47,323 nucleotides of DNA from JAACPR01 sp964598245 (GTDB lineage Bacteria > Patescibacteriota > Minisyncoccia > Phycocordibacterales > JAACPR01): contig CAZRAX010000001.1 of assembly GCA_964598245.1 (NCBI GenBank), positions 1-47,323 on the forward strand. Direction: 5' to 3'. Shown piece by piece: positions 1 to 8,125 of this stretch. Both the position numbers and the translations under genes were made by a program. Below the pieces are notes generated by a model that made no database searches, was not told where the DNA came from, and saw only the letters and a list, made by a program, of their open reading frames with translations. Position 1 is the first letter of the stretch. Each line of letters opens with the position of its first letter.

Positions 1-1092
1 GGACAGGTTACTTATGACTATGGAGATTATTACGATCCATATTACGACACCAACTATTATGGTAATGATTATGTAATTTATGATGATGGAGGATATTACG
101 ATCCTTATTCTTATAATGTAAATTTTGATTTATATTATTACGACGATGACTATGGTTATTGTGATGATTGTTACTGGTATGATTATAATTATGGATATGA
201 TTATAATTATAGATATAAAACATATACCTACAATTATGATTATGGTTGTGATGATTGTGACAGACCAAAAAGAAACGATTTAGATATTGAATGTATTATT
301 TCAGACACAACTTTAGAAGAAGGAGATTCAACAAGAATTTCTGTTGACATTAACGGTGGAGACAGCCCTTATGATATAGAATGGGGTGGTGATATTGATG
401 ATGTTGATGATTTTGACAATGATGCCAGAACTCAAATTATTGAATTTGATGATGAAGGAAACTATAGTTTTAGAGTAACTGTTGAAGATGATGACGGAAA
501 TCGTGAAAGTGACACATGTAGTACTATTAGAGTTAGAGAAGAAGACAATGATAAAGATTTTGATGTTCAATGTAAGATTTCAGATTATTCAGTAGAAGAA
601 GGTGATTATATTACCGTAGAAGTTGATATTGACGGAGGGGATAGTCCTTATGATATAGAATGGGGTGGTGATATCAATTCATTTGATAATTTTGATGATA
701 ACGATCGCAGACAAAGAGTTAGAGTTGATGATGATCGTGATATTGAATTAGAAGTTAAAGTTGAAGATGATGATGGTAATATTGAAAGAGACACTTGTCG
801 TGTTATTAGAGTTGACGAAGACGATGACGATGAGCAAGATATAAATGTTATTACAACTTCTAGATCGAGTACCCCAGATGGACAATTAGCTGGTCTACAA
901 TCTGTTCTACTAAACCAAGTTCCATATACTGGTCCAGTAGAAGATTTATGGAAAGTTTCTTTATTTGCTACTTTAGTAGCAGCTTGGAGTACACTTATTG
1001 GATATCTGTATTATAGAAATAGAAAAAGAAAAGCATTTTCAGCAAGTATTCAAACTTTCAAAGATCAAAATCAATTAAGTAAAATTAAATAA
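1..1092 (+). CDS. Surface protein, 3' part: tyrosine-rich region, two Ig/PKD-like repeats, C-terminal anchor
   Basis: An open frame runs from the first base of the window to TAA at 1090-1092 (363 codons; the start lies upstream). Residues 1-81 hold 31 tyrosines among many Asp, Asn and Gly, plus two CDDC motifs. Residues about 95-178 and 188-271 are two copies of one acidic domain, each with a cysteine pair 75 residues apart (98/173 and 191/266) and a shared SPYDIEWGGDI core; this looks like an Ig/PKD-type beta-sandwich with an internal disulfide. The end has VPYTG (307-311), a hydrophobic helix (about 316-338) and RNRKRK (339-344), the order of a sortase sorting signal, although 19 residues follow the basic cluster. 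Inference: an exported, wall- or membrane-anchored adhesin-like protein. No specific family was recognised. The VPYTG reading is uncertain because LPxTG is the usual form; a plain C-terminal membrane anchor is the alternative. Confidence 0.8.
   Translation, partial: GQVTYDYGDYYDPYYDTNYYGNDYVIYDDGGYYDPYSYNVNFDLYYYDDDYGYCDDCYWYDYNYGYDYNYRYKTYTYNYDYGCDDCDRPKRNDLDIECIISDTTLEEGDSTRISVDINGGDSPYDIEWGGDIDDVDDFDNDARTQIIEFDDEGNYSFRVTVEDDDGNRESDTCSTIRVREEDNDKDFDVQCKISDYSVEEGDYITVEVDIDGGDSPYDIEWGGDINSFDNFDDNDRRQRVRVDDDRDIELEVKVEDDDGNIERDTCRVIRVDEDDDDEQDINVITTSRSSTPDGQLAGLQSVLLNQVPYTGPVEDLWKVSLFATLVAAWSTLIGYLYYRNRKRKAFSASIQTFKDQNQLSKIK
292..813 (+). repeat. Tandem repeat of an 84-residue domain (two copies, 279-bp period)
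   Basis: Copy 1 (about 292-534) and copy 2 (571-813) encode matching segments with the two cysteine codons at 292/517 and 571/796, exactly 279 bp apart. The best-conserved DNA stretch encodes GGDSPYDIEWGGDI and is nearly identical at 355-396 and 634-675. Synonymous differences between the copies suggest an old, selected protein repeat and not a recent DNA duplication. Confidence 0.8.
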
Positions 1093-1124
1093 ATAAAAAA
1101 TTCCCATATTGTTTTATCAAATAT

Positions 1125-1154
1125 AAAACAGCGACCTGTTCGGGTCGCTGTTTT
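1125..1154. terminator. Bidirectional rho-independent terminator
   Basis: AAAACAGCGACC (1125-1136) pairs perfectly with GGTCGCTGTTTT (1143-1154) around a 6-nt loop. The flanking A and T runs give a U-tail in both directions. It lies between the convergent ends of the surface-protein gene (stop at 1092) and thrS (minus-strand stop at 1174), so it can end both transcripts. Confidence 0.9.
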
Positions 1155-1173
1155 CGTTTCAAACTCACTTTTA

Positions 1174-2901
1174 TTAATTAAGCTTAGACAAAAGTTCTTC
1201 ATAAGAAAGAGTCCCGATTTGCCCATTATCACGACTTTCAAGAGTATAATTATCTTCTTCAATTTCTTTGTCACCAATAATGATAAAGTAAGGAACTTTT
1301 TCAGTTTTGGTTTTTCTGACTTTTTTCCCAAAACTATCATTTGAGTTATCAATTTCAACTCTAATATCTTTTTCAAACATTTTTTGATAAAGATCTTTAG
1401 CTTTTTCTAAATGAACTTCAGCAACTGGTAAAATTTTAACTTGAACTGGTGCTAGCCAAAATGGAAACTTGCCAGCAAAATGCTCAATTAAAATTGCCAT
1501 AAATCTCTCATAAGAACCAAGAATCGCTCTGTGAATCATAACAGGAGTTTTCTTTTTACCGTCTTGATCTGTGTATTCTAGACCAAATCTTTTTGGCATT
1601 GCAAAATCTAATTGAACAGTGGCTAATTGCCTATCATTACCAAGAGCATCTTTGAACATGTAATCAATTTTTGGACCGTAAATAGCTGCTTCACCTTCTA
1701 TTTTTTTAGCATTTAATTTAAGATCATTCGTTATTTCCTCAAGCATTTTTTCAGCTTTATCCCAATCTTTTTCATCACCGATATACTTTTCGGGATGTTT
1801 ATAATCGCGAACAGATAAAGAAACCCAACGCTTGTCCCACAAGCCAAGGTCTGTATAAAATTCTTCTATAATTTTACAAAGATTTGTAACTTCTTCTTTG
1901 ATTTGATCAGTTGTACAAAAAGTGTGACCATCATCAACTTGAAATGATCTAGTTCTCGTTAGCCCGCCAATTTCTCCTGGTTTTTCATCGCGATGTTGTT
2001 GTGTTGATTCCATATATCGTAACGGGAGATCACGGTAGCTTCGAGGTTGAGAAGCATAAATTTGAGTATGGTGAGGACAATTAACTGGTTTTAAAACTAA
2101 TTCTTCATAGTGGCCAACAACTTTAAATAATTCATCAGAAAATTTTTCAGCATGACCAGATGTTTCATAAAGTTTAATTTTAGCCATATGGGGGATTTGA
2201 ACTTCTTGAACTCCATATTTTTTACTAATTTTTTTCAGTTTATTGTAGAGCTCTTTGATGATGACAGTTCCTTTTGGTGTATACATTGGTAACCCTGCTC
2301 CAACCAATTCAGAAAAGGTGAACAAATCCATTTCTTTTCCAATTTTACGGTGGTCTCTTTTCAGAGCTTCTTCTTTCATTTTTTTATATTCATCTAATTG
2401 ATTTTTATTTTCAAAAGCAATTCCATAAATACGAGTTAGCATTTGATTATTTTCATCTCCACGCCAATAAGCACCAGCAATTCGATCAATAAAAAAAGAA
2501 TCGGTATCTATTTCGGAAGTATTTTGTATATGAGGACCAGCACATAAATCAACAAAATCACCAGTTTTATAAATAGAAAGTTTTTCTCCGTTTTTAACTA
2601 ATTCATCTATTAACTCAAGTTTGTATGGCTGGCTAACAAAAATTTCTCTAGCTGTATTTTCGTCAACTTCTTGATATTCAAAATCGGTATCTTTATTAAG
2701 TTGTTTTTTAATCCCTTTTTGAAAAGTTTTTAAATCTTTTTCGGTAGGATTTTTGTCTGGACTAAATTCAAAATCATAATAAAAACCATTATCAATAACT
2801 GGGCCAATGGCTAATTTGGCATCTGGATCAAACTTTAAAACCTCAATCGCTAACAGGTGAGCCAGCGAATGTCTAATTTTTTGTAATTTTTCCTCATTCA
2901 T
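1174..2901 (-). CDS. thrS: Threonyl-tRNA synthetase without TGS domain
   Basis: Class II aminoacyl-tRNA synthetase that charges tRNA-Thr. The 575-residue protein begins directly in the editing domain (HSLAH, His11/His15; CAGPH, Cys120/His124, matching the known editing-site residues). The catalytic domain follows with the zinc ligands expected for ThrRS (Cys275 in NCPHH, His326 in DDGHTF, His457 in MIHRAILG), then an anticodon-binding domain. The usual N-terminal TGS domain of about 60 residues is missing, and the ATG at 2901 lies only 42 bp from the dnaE stop, so there is no room for it. It is the downstream gene of a dnaE-thrS minus-strand pair and ends at a strong bidirectional terminator. 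Editing appears intact, which argues against a pseudogene. Confidence 0.97.
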   Translation of the reverse strand: MNEEKLQKIRHSLAHLLAIEVLKFDPDAKLAIGPVIDNGFYYDFEFSPDKNPTEKDLKTFQKGIKKQLNKDTDFEYQEVDENTAREIFVSQPYKLELIDELVKNGEKLSIYKTGDFVDLCAGPHIQNTSEIDTDSFFIDRIAGAYWRGDENNQMLTRIYGIAFENKNQLDEYKKMKEEALKRDHRKIGKEMDLFTFSELVGAGLPMYTPKGTVIIKELYNKLKKISKKYGVQEVQIPHMAKIKLYETSGHAEKFSDELFKVVGHYEELVLKPVNCPHHTQIYASQPRSYRDLPLRYMESTQQHRDEKPGEIGGLTRTRSFQVDDGHTFCTTDQIKEEVTNLCKIIEEFYTDLGLWDKRWVSLSVRDYKHPEKYIGDEKDWDKAEKMLEEITNDLKLNAKKIEGEAAIYGPKIDYMFKDALGNDRQLATVQLDFAMPKRFGLEYTDQDGKKKTPVMIHRAILGSYERFMAILIEHFAGKFPFWLAPVQVKILPVAEVHLEKAKDLYQKMFEKDIRVEIDNSNDSFGKKVRKTKTEKVPYFIIIGDKEIEEDNYTLESRDNGQIGTLSYEELLSKLN

Positions 2902-2943
2902 ATTTATAGATTATGCCTTATTTTTGTTTGAATTAAAAGTTTT

Positions 2944-5900
2944 TTACAAAACCTTGATTGCATCAGCAAGCATACTTAATTCATCATTTCGTTTATTTAG
3001 TTTACCTTTGATGGCGATACATTTACCAATTTTTAAATCATTTTTATTTTTTTCAAATATTTTTGGGAAAGCAACTATCTCGAGCGTCTCAGTCAAGTCG
3101 CTGACTCTAATAAATGCCATTTCGTCACCCTTTTTTGTTCTAATAATACGAACGTCATCAATATGGCCTGCAATAATTGTACTAAAACCAGAACGATTTT
3201 CTTTTTTGATCTCAATAATTTTTTTTGCTTTTTCTAATTTTTCTTTAAATTGTTCAAGCGGATGCCCAGAAATATACAATCCGAGTAGTTCTTTTTCCCA
3301 AGCCAGTTTATCTTTTTCAGTAGCAGATTTTGTTGGAGAAAGTTTTAAATGACTAGCTTCAACGTCTCCACTAAATAGAGAATTTTGATCAGTTGATTCC
3401 TTGGAAAGTTCTTTTGAATAACTTAATATTTCATCTAGATTTTCTAACATCTCCCCACGTTCTCCAAGTTTATCCATTGCACCACACTTAATCAGCGCTT
3501 CCATTGATCTTTTGTTTAAGTTTTTATCTTTAACTCTTTTCAAAAAATCTTCTAGAGATTTAAATTTACCATTACGCTTTCTCTCTTCAATTATTACATT
3601 GGCAATTCCTTCACCAAAGTTTTTTATAGTTGTAAGACCAAAGCGAATCCCGTCTTCAGATCCTTCTGCCAGTTGCTTCGCTTTTTCAGAAATTTCACGC
3701 CCCTCTTTATCTTTACTCATGATTACAGTAAAGTCAGCAAAAGATTCGTTGATATCTGGGGGTAGGACTTCAATATTCATTCTTTTACATTCCTCAACCA
3801 TTTCGGCTACCTTTTCGACATCACCAGATTCAGCAGTTAAAACTGAAGCCATATATAAAATTGGATAATTTGCTTTTAAATAAGAAGTTAAATAAGCAAC
3901 ACGTCCATAGCTGGCAGCATGAGCCTTATTGAAACCATAGGCTGCAAATGTTTCAATTGATTCCCATAATTTTTCAGTTTTTTCTTTGGAAAGACCGCCG
4001 ATTTCCTGACAACCTTTGGTAAATTTTTCATATTGCTGTTTCATAATTTCGGGGATTTTTTTACCCATAGCTTTTCGAAACTTATCAGCTTCTCCCCACG
4101 AATAACCAGCAAAATTAACAGCAAGTAGCATGATGTCATCTTGATAAATTAAAATACCAAAAGTTGGTTCAAGAATTTCTTTGAATCTTTCATCAAGATA
4201 CTTAACTTTTTTAGGATTATTTTTCCTTTCAATATAATCAGGAATAAAAGCCATTGGACCTGGTCGATACAGTGCGACCATGGCGTTAATATCATTTATA
4301 TTTGTTGGCTTAAGTTGTTTTAAAAATTGGGTCATTCCTTGTCCGTTTAATTGGAAAGTTGCAGCAGTTTCTCCTCGAGATAACATTTGGTAAGTCTTTG
4401 GATCATTTAGCGGAATTTTATCAATATCGATATATTTTTCATAAATTTTTTCAATTAGTTTTATGGTGTTACCCATAATAGTTAAGTTTTTTAAACCAAG
4501 AAAATCAAATTTCAAAAGTCCAACTCCATCTTCACCAACGGCATGCATGTTGTACTGAGTGATTAGATGACCTTCACCCTTGGGATCGAATTGAAGAGGG
4601 GTATCATCAGTTAGTGGATCAGGCGAAATAACAACCCCCGCGGCATGAACTCCAATGTGACGAGCACAGCCCTCAATTTTTTTAGCCATGTCTAGAATTT
4701 TTTTAGTGTCAGATTCTTTTTTGTATATCTGTTTTAATTCAGTAACTTCATCTAGTGCACGATCAATTGTCATCGGGAACCCTTGTGCACCGAATGGAAT
4801 TAATTTAGCGATTCGATCAGCAATGCTATATTCATAGCCCATGGCTCTGGCAACATCACGGACAGATCCTCTGGCGGCCATTGTTCCGAATGTTCCAATT
4901 TGAGCAACATGCTCTTTGCCGTATTTTTGACGAACATATTCTATGATTGTATCTCTTTTATCGTCGGCAAAATCCATATCAATATCAGGGGCAGAAGGCC
5001 TTTCTGGATTTAAAAATCTTTCAAAAGGTAAATTAAGCTCTATTGGGTCAACGATTGTAATTCCAATAAGATAAGAGACGAGGGATCCAGCAGCTGACCC
5101 TCTGGTGTTTGAAAGAATTTTTCTTTCTTTGGCAGCGTGTAAAATATCAGCAACCGCTAAAAAATATTTAGCATATCCTTTAGTTTTAATAATATTTAAT
5201 TCATAATCAATTCGATCAACTATCTCTTTAGTTTTTTCTATTCCACGATAACTCAAACCTCCATAGGCTTTGTGTCGAAGTTCATCATCAGAATTTTTTC
5301 CAGATTCAATTTTGTAGTCGGGAAATTTCCATTTTCCAAGTTCAATTTCTACATTACATTCATCAATAATTTTTTGAATATTTTCAATTGCATCAGGAGT
5401 TTCTTCAAAAAGATTGTGGGCTTCTTTTTGATCTATAAAAGAAAAGTCTGATTCGTCTTGATCAAAATCTGAGTCACCACCAAAATTTGTTTGAACATAC
5501 AATAATGTTCGGCGGGCTTCTTTATCTTCTGGATTTAAATAATAAACATCATGAGTTGCAACTAACTTAGCATTATTTTCTCTAGCAAATTTAATAATTT
5601 TTTTGATTGCTTCACTGAAACCCTCAATTTCTGGATGATGACAAATTTCTAGATATAAATTTTCATCACCATAAGTATCTCTATAAAATTTTAATAATTC
5701 ATGTGATTTGTTCTCATCATTAAATTTTATTGCTTTAGCCAAGTCCCCAGAAAAAGCGGGGATAATACAGATTAAATCTTTACTATATTTTTCAATTAAC
5801 TCTTTATCGATTCTTGGTTTGTAATAAAAACCTTCAAGGTGAGAATCCGTGACTAATTTAATTAAATTTTGATAACCCGTGTAGTTTTTCGCTAGTAGGA

Positions 5901-6171
5901 TTAGACGGCTTCTTTGGGTATCAATTCGTGGTTCTTTATCGTGTCTAGTTCGATTAGCTACATAAAAATCAACTCCAATAATTGGTTTAATTTTTGCATC
6001 TAAACATTTTTGATAAAATTCAATGGCGCCATATAAATTACCGTTATCGGTTAAGGCAATAGCAGGCATTTCATTTTTTTTAGCTTTCTCTATTAGTTCA
6101 GGAATTTTAGGAAGAGCATTTAAAAGGCTATAATGGCTATGTGTATGTAGATGGCAAAAATTAGTCTTCAT
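2944..6171 (-). CDS. dnaE: DNA polymerase III alpha subunit
   Basis: Replicative DNA polymerase of the C family. Order of parts in 1075 residues: PHP domain (HLHTHSHYS at 7-15), palm with the catalytic PDIDMDF motif (Asp398 and Asp400), fingers, a helix-hairpin-helix region, and a C-terminal OB fold. It is slightly shorter than the usual length of about 1150. The PHP metal site looks degenerate: ALTDNGN has Asn43 where active PHP proofreaders have His, and HDVYYL has Tyr210 where His is usual. Built-in proofreading is therefore doubtful (inference). It is divergent from rnhB with only 20 bp between start codons, so its promoter must be very compact or lie within rnhB. thrS follows 42 bp downstream. 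Confidence 0.97.
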   Translation of the reverse strand: MKTNFCHLHTHSHYSLLNALPKIPELIEKAKKNEMPAIALTDNGNLYGAIEFYQKCLDAKIKPIIGVDFYVANRTRHDKEPRIDTQRSRLILLAKNYTGYQNLIKLVTDSHLEGFYYKPRIDKELIEKYSKDLICIIPAFSGDLAKAIKFNDENKSHELLKFYRDTYGDENLYLEICHHPEIEGFSEAIKKIIKFARENNAKLVATHDVYYLNPEDKEARRTLLYVQTNFGGDSDFDQDESDFSFIDQKEAHNLFEETPDAIENIQKIIDECNVEIELGKWKFPDYKIESGKNSDDELRHKAYGGLSYRGIEKTKEIVDRIDYELNIIKTKGYAKYFLAVADILHAAKERKILSNTRGSAAGSLVSYLIGITIVDPIELNLPFERFLNPERPSAPDIDMDFADDKRDTIIEYVRQKYGKEHVAQIGTFGTMAARGSVRDVARAMGYEYSIADRIAKLIPFGAQGFPMTIDRALDEVTELKQIYKKESDTKKILDMAKKIEGCARHIGVHAAGVVISPDPLTDDTPLQFDPKGEGHLITQYNMHAVGEDGVGLLKFDFLGLKNLTIMGNTIKLIEKIYEKYIDIDKIPLNDPKTYQMLSRGETAATFQLNGQGMTQFLKQLKPTNINDINAMVALYRPGPMAFIPDYIERKNNPKKVKYLDERFKEILEPTFGILIYQDDIMLLAVNFAGYSWGEADKFRKAMGKKIPEIMKQQYEKFTKGCQEIGGLSKEKTEKLWESIETFAAYGFNKAHAASYGRVAYLTSYLKANYPILYMASVLTAESGDVEKVAEMVEECKRMNIEVLPPDINESFADFTVIMSKDKEGREISEKAKQLAEGSEDGIRFGLTTIKNFGEGIANVIIEERKRNGKFKSLEDFLKRVKDKNLNKRSMEALIKCGAMDKLGERGEMLENLDEILSYSKELSKESTDQNSLFSGDVEASHLKLSPTKSATEKDKLAWEKELLGLYISGHPLEQFKEKLEKAKKIIEIKKENRSGFSTIIAGHIDDVRIIRTKKGDEMAFIRVSDLTETLEIVAFPKIFEKNKNDLKIGKCIAIKGKLNKRNDELSMLADAIKVL

Positions 6172-6191
6172 TAAGATAATAATAATCTAAA

Positions 6192-6854
6192 ATGACAAAA
6201 AACAAAAATCAACAAAAAGATAAGTTAAAAAATTCTAATAATAAAGTACCTAAATTTATCATTGGTATCGACGAGGTTGGACGTGGCCCGGTAGCTGGTC
6301 CTGTTACAGTATGTGCTGTTTTAATGACAGAAGATGCTTATAAAAGTTTTAAAAAAAATGAATTATGTCAAAAATTGCGTGACTCGAAAAAACTTTCACC
6401 TAAAAAACGACAAGAATGGTTTAATCGAGTTAAAAAATGGCAAAAAGATGGGATGTTAGATTTTGCTGTTTTTAATTTAAGTGCATCAGCAATTGATAAG
6501 TTTGGAATTAGTAGTGCGATTCAGAAATGTTTAAATAAGTGTTTGGAAGAATTGGATGTCCCTTTTGGGAAAGATCGATCGCAGATTTTATTAGATGGGC
6601 GATTGCTTGCACCAGATAAATATCAGAACCAGAAAACAATTATTGGGGGAGATGCTAGTGAGCCAATTATTTCTCTTGCTTCAATTATAGCCAAAGTCAA
6701 AAGAGATAAATATATGATAGAAAAATCAGAACAATATTCAGAATATGAATTTGATAAACATAAAGGTTATGGAACCTCTGCCCACATGAAAGCAATAGAG
6801 AAATATGGTCTTTCAAATTTTCATCGAAAAAGTTTTTTAAAAAGGTTTTTGTAG
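6192..6854 (+). CDS. rnhB: Ribonuclease HII
   Basis: Removes RNA from RNA-DNA hybrids, including single ribonucleotides left in DNA. The 220-residue protein has the signature GIDEVGRGPVAGPV (catalytic Asp27-Glu28), then ISLASIIAKVKRD and a C-terminal HKGYGT region typical of RNase HII. The first 18 residues are a Lys/Asn-rich extension. It starts at ATG 6192, 20 bp from the divergent dnaE start, and no Shine-Dalgarno sequence is visible. A weak candidate -10 (TATAAT at 6129-6134) lies inside dnaE. The pairing with a replicative polymerase fits a role in repairing misincorporated ribonucleotides. Confidence 0.95.
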   Translation: MTKNKNQQKDKLKNSNNKVPKFIIGIDEVGRGPVAGPVTVCAVLMTEDAYKSFKKNELCQKLRDSKKLSPKKRQEWFNRVKKWQKDGMLDFAVFNLSASAIDKFGISSAIQKCLNKCLEELDVPFGKDRSQILLDGRLLAPDKYQNQKTIIGGDASEPIISLASIIAKVKRDKYMIEKSEQYSEYEFDKHKGYGTSAHMKAIEKYGLSNFHRKSFLKRFL

Positions 6855-6879
6855 AAAAGTTAAGAATTCAAGTTTTTTC

Positions 6880-6908
6880 TTTACAAACTCAACAATATCT
6901 GTTAATCT
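6880..6908 (+). promoter_or_regulatory. Candidate rpmF promoter
   Basis: TTTACA (6880-6885), a 17-bp spacer, then TAATCT (6903-6908). A start 7 nt downstream would be about 6915, four bases before ATG 6919. The -10 keeps only the three most conserved positions, so the call is tentative. Confidence 0.45.
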
Positions 6909-6918
6909 TTTGCCTATT

Positions 6919-7161
6919 ATGACAGTAAGAATGAGACATACCAAAGCCCATACAAGAAACAGAAGATCGCACCATGCGCTCTCAAATCCTGCTTTGACAA
7001 AAGATAGTAAAACAGGAGTAGTTTCAATGAGACATAGGGTATCTCCAATAAATGGAGAATATAAAGGTAAAAAAGTTCTTGAAATTTCTTCAAAAAAGAA
7101 AAAAGCTTTAAAAGAAAAACCAACAGAAGAAACCCAAGAAAAAACTGAAGAAAAGAAATAA
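6919..7161 (+). CDS. rpmF: Ribosomal protein bL32 with charged C-terminal tail
   Basis: Structural protein of the large ribosomal subunit. From ATG 6919 the product (80 residues) opens MTVRMRHTKAHTRNRRSHHAL, the basic N-terminal pattern of bL32. An in-frame TTG at 6910 exists, but it would add only three residues and would sit upstream of the likely transcription start, so ATG is preferred. The last 25 or so residues (KKKKALKEKPTEE and onward) are a Lys/Glu-rich low-complexity tail not normally present. The zinc-binding cysteines of some bL32 forms are absent. A terminator follows directly after the stop. Confidence 0.9.
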   Translation: MTVRMRHTKAHTRNRRSHHALSNPALTKDSKTGVVSMRHRVSPINGEYKGKKVLEISSKKKKALKEKPTEETQEKTEEKK

Positions 7162-7187
7162 AGCCAACTAAAAAGCTTGGCTTTTTT
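7160..7187 (+). terminator. Rho-independent terminator after rpmF
   Basis: AAAGCCAA (7160-7167) pairs with TTGGCTTT (7177-7184), 9-nt loop, followed by a T run to 7187. It overlaps the rpmF stop codon. Confidence 0.85.
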
Positions 7188-7218
7188 CTTTAGTTAGATA
7201 TAATTACTACTGTAATTA
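7177..7218 (+). promoter_or_regulatory. nusB promoter with inverted repeat at the start site
   Basis: TTGGCT (7177-7182, shared with the terminator arm), 16-bp spacer, TATAAT (7199-7204), giving a start near 7211 and a leader of about 12 nt. TAATTAC (7201-7207) and GTAATTA (7212-7218) form an inverted repeat across the predicted +1, a possible operator. A very similar arrangement precedes the pilin-like gene at 11077-11102. Confidence 0.5.
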
Positions 7219-7222
7219 CAAT

Positions 7223-8125
7223 ATGGCGAATAGGCACCTTTCAAGATCAATAGTACTTCAAACTCTTTTTGAGTTGGATTTTAAACAAAGTGATAAAAAA
7301 TTCGCTGAGAGTATTCTATTTCGTAATGTTGAAGAATTTGCTCCTGGTATTGGTGATGATACCTTTATGAAAAAATTATTAGAAACTATTTTATCCAAAA
7401 AGACAGAAATTGATCAAATAATTGAAAAAGCTGCTCCTGATTGGCCTCTCGATAAAATTGCGATTGTTGATCGTAATGTTCTAAGGCTTGGTTTAACAGA
7501 ATTGCTTTTTTCTGATAAGGGCGAGGTTCCAGCCAAGGTTGCTATTAATGAGGCCATTGAACTTGCCAAAAATTTTGGTGGTGAATCAAGTGGAAAATTT
7601 ATTAATGGAGTTTTGGGTGCTGTTTATAAAGAAATGGGAGAACCAGGAAAAGATGAAACTTCTTCAAGAAAAAAAGAAATTGCTTTTGACGAAATGGTAA
7701 TTGAAAAAAAAGTCGGTGCAATTGTCTTTTCCGAAAAAGGTGAAGATTTCTATATTGCCTTAGTCCATGATGTATTTGGGCACTGGACTCTTTCAAAGGG
7801 CGGACTTGAAGATGGTGAAGATAATGAAGCTGGTTTAAAAAGAGTTGTTAAAGAAGAGTTGGGTATTGATCTAAAAGAAATTATTGAAAAATTAGGAGAA
7901 AATGAATATGTTGCTAATCATCCTGAAAAAGGCAAGCATCGTAAACAGGTTACTTATTATTTAGCCAAAGCTAATTTTGGTGATTTAAAACTTGGTGAGA
8001 CAGGTGGATTAGATGATGCCCGATGGTTTAAGCTTCAAGAAATTCTTGATTTAAATTTTTATGATGATATTCTGCCTTTAGTTACCAAAGCAATTAAAAA
8101 ATTGGCAACTATTAATACGAAATAA
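7223..8125 (+). CDS. nusB: NusB antitermination factor fused to a Nudix hydrolase domain
   Basis: Residues 1-137 are a complete NusB domain (helical; RHLSRSIVLQTLFELDF at the start, KFINGVLGAV at its end); NusB binds boxA RNA with S10 during rRNA antitermination. Residues about 160-300 are a Nudix domain with the box at 193-215: GGLEDGE ... R-V-V-K-E-E-L-G-I. The two downstream glutamates (EE, 211-212) are kept, but the Glu that normally follows the Arg is Val208; in MutT this Glu is important for catalysis. LSKGGLE resembles Ap4A-hydrolase-type Nudix proteins. The frame is uninterrupted, so the fusion is real in this assembly. The stop overlaps the rnc start (TAATG). Inference: the Nudix half may be a sensor or have shifted chemistry. 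Confidence 0.93.
   Translation: MANRHLSRSIVLQTLFELDFKQSDKKFAESILFRNVEEFAPGIGDDTFMKKLLETILSKKTEIDQIIEKAAPDWPLDKIAIVDRNVLRLGLTELLFSDKGEVPAKVAINEAIELAKNFGGESSGKFINGVLGAVYKEMGEPGKDETSSRKKEIAFDEMVIEKKVGAIVFSEKGEDFYIALVHDVFGHWTLSKGGLEDGEDNEAGLKRVVKEELGIDLKEIIEKLGENEYVANHPEKGKHRKQVTYYLAKANFGDLKLGETGGLDDARWFKLQEILDLNFYDDILPLVTKAIKKLATINTK

Noticed and set aside
8..570. Minus-strand frames opposite the surface-protein gene (His/Asn-rich and Ile/Ser-rich)
   Set aside because: They are complements of the TAT/GAT-rich coding repeats and have no promoter or family resemblance.
6129..6134. rnhB promoter from TATAAT inside dnaE
   Set aside because: No -35 or TG extension accompanies it; in such AT-rich coding sequence a lone TATAAT is expected by chance.
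6910..6918. TTG start for rpmF
   Set aside because: ATG 6919 matches the usual bL32 N-terminus and lies after the predicted transcription start; TTG does not.
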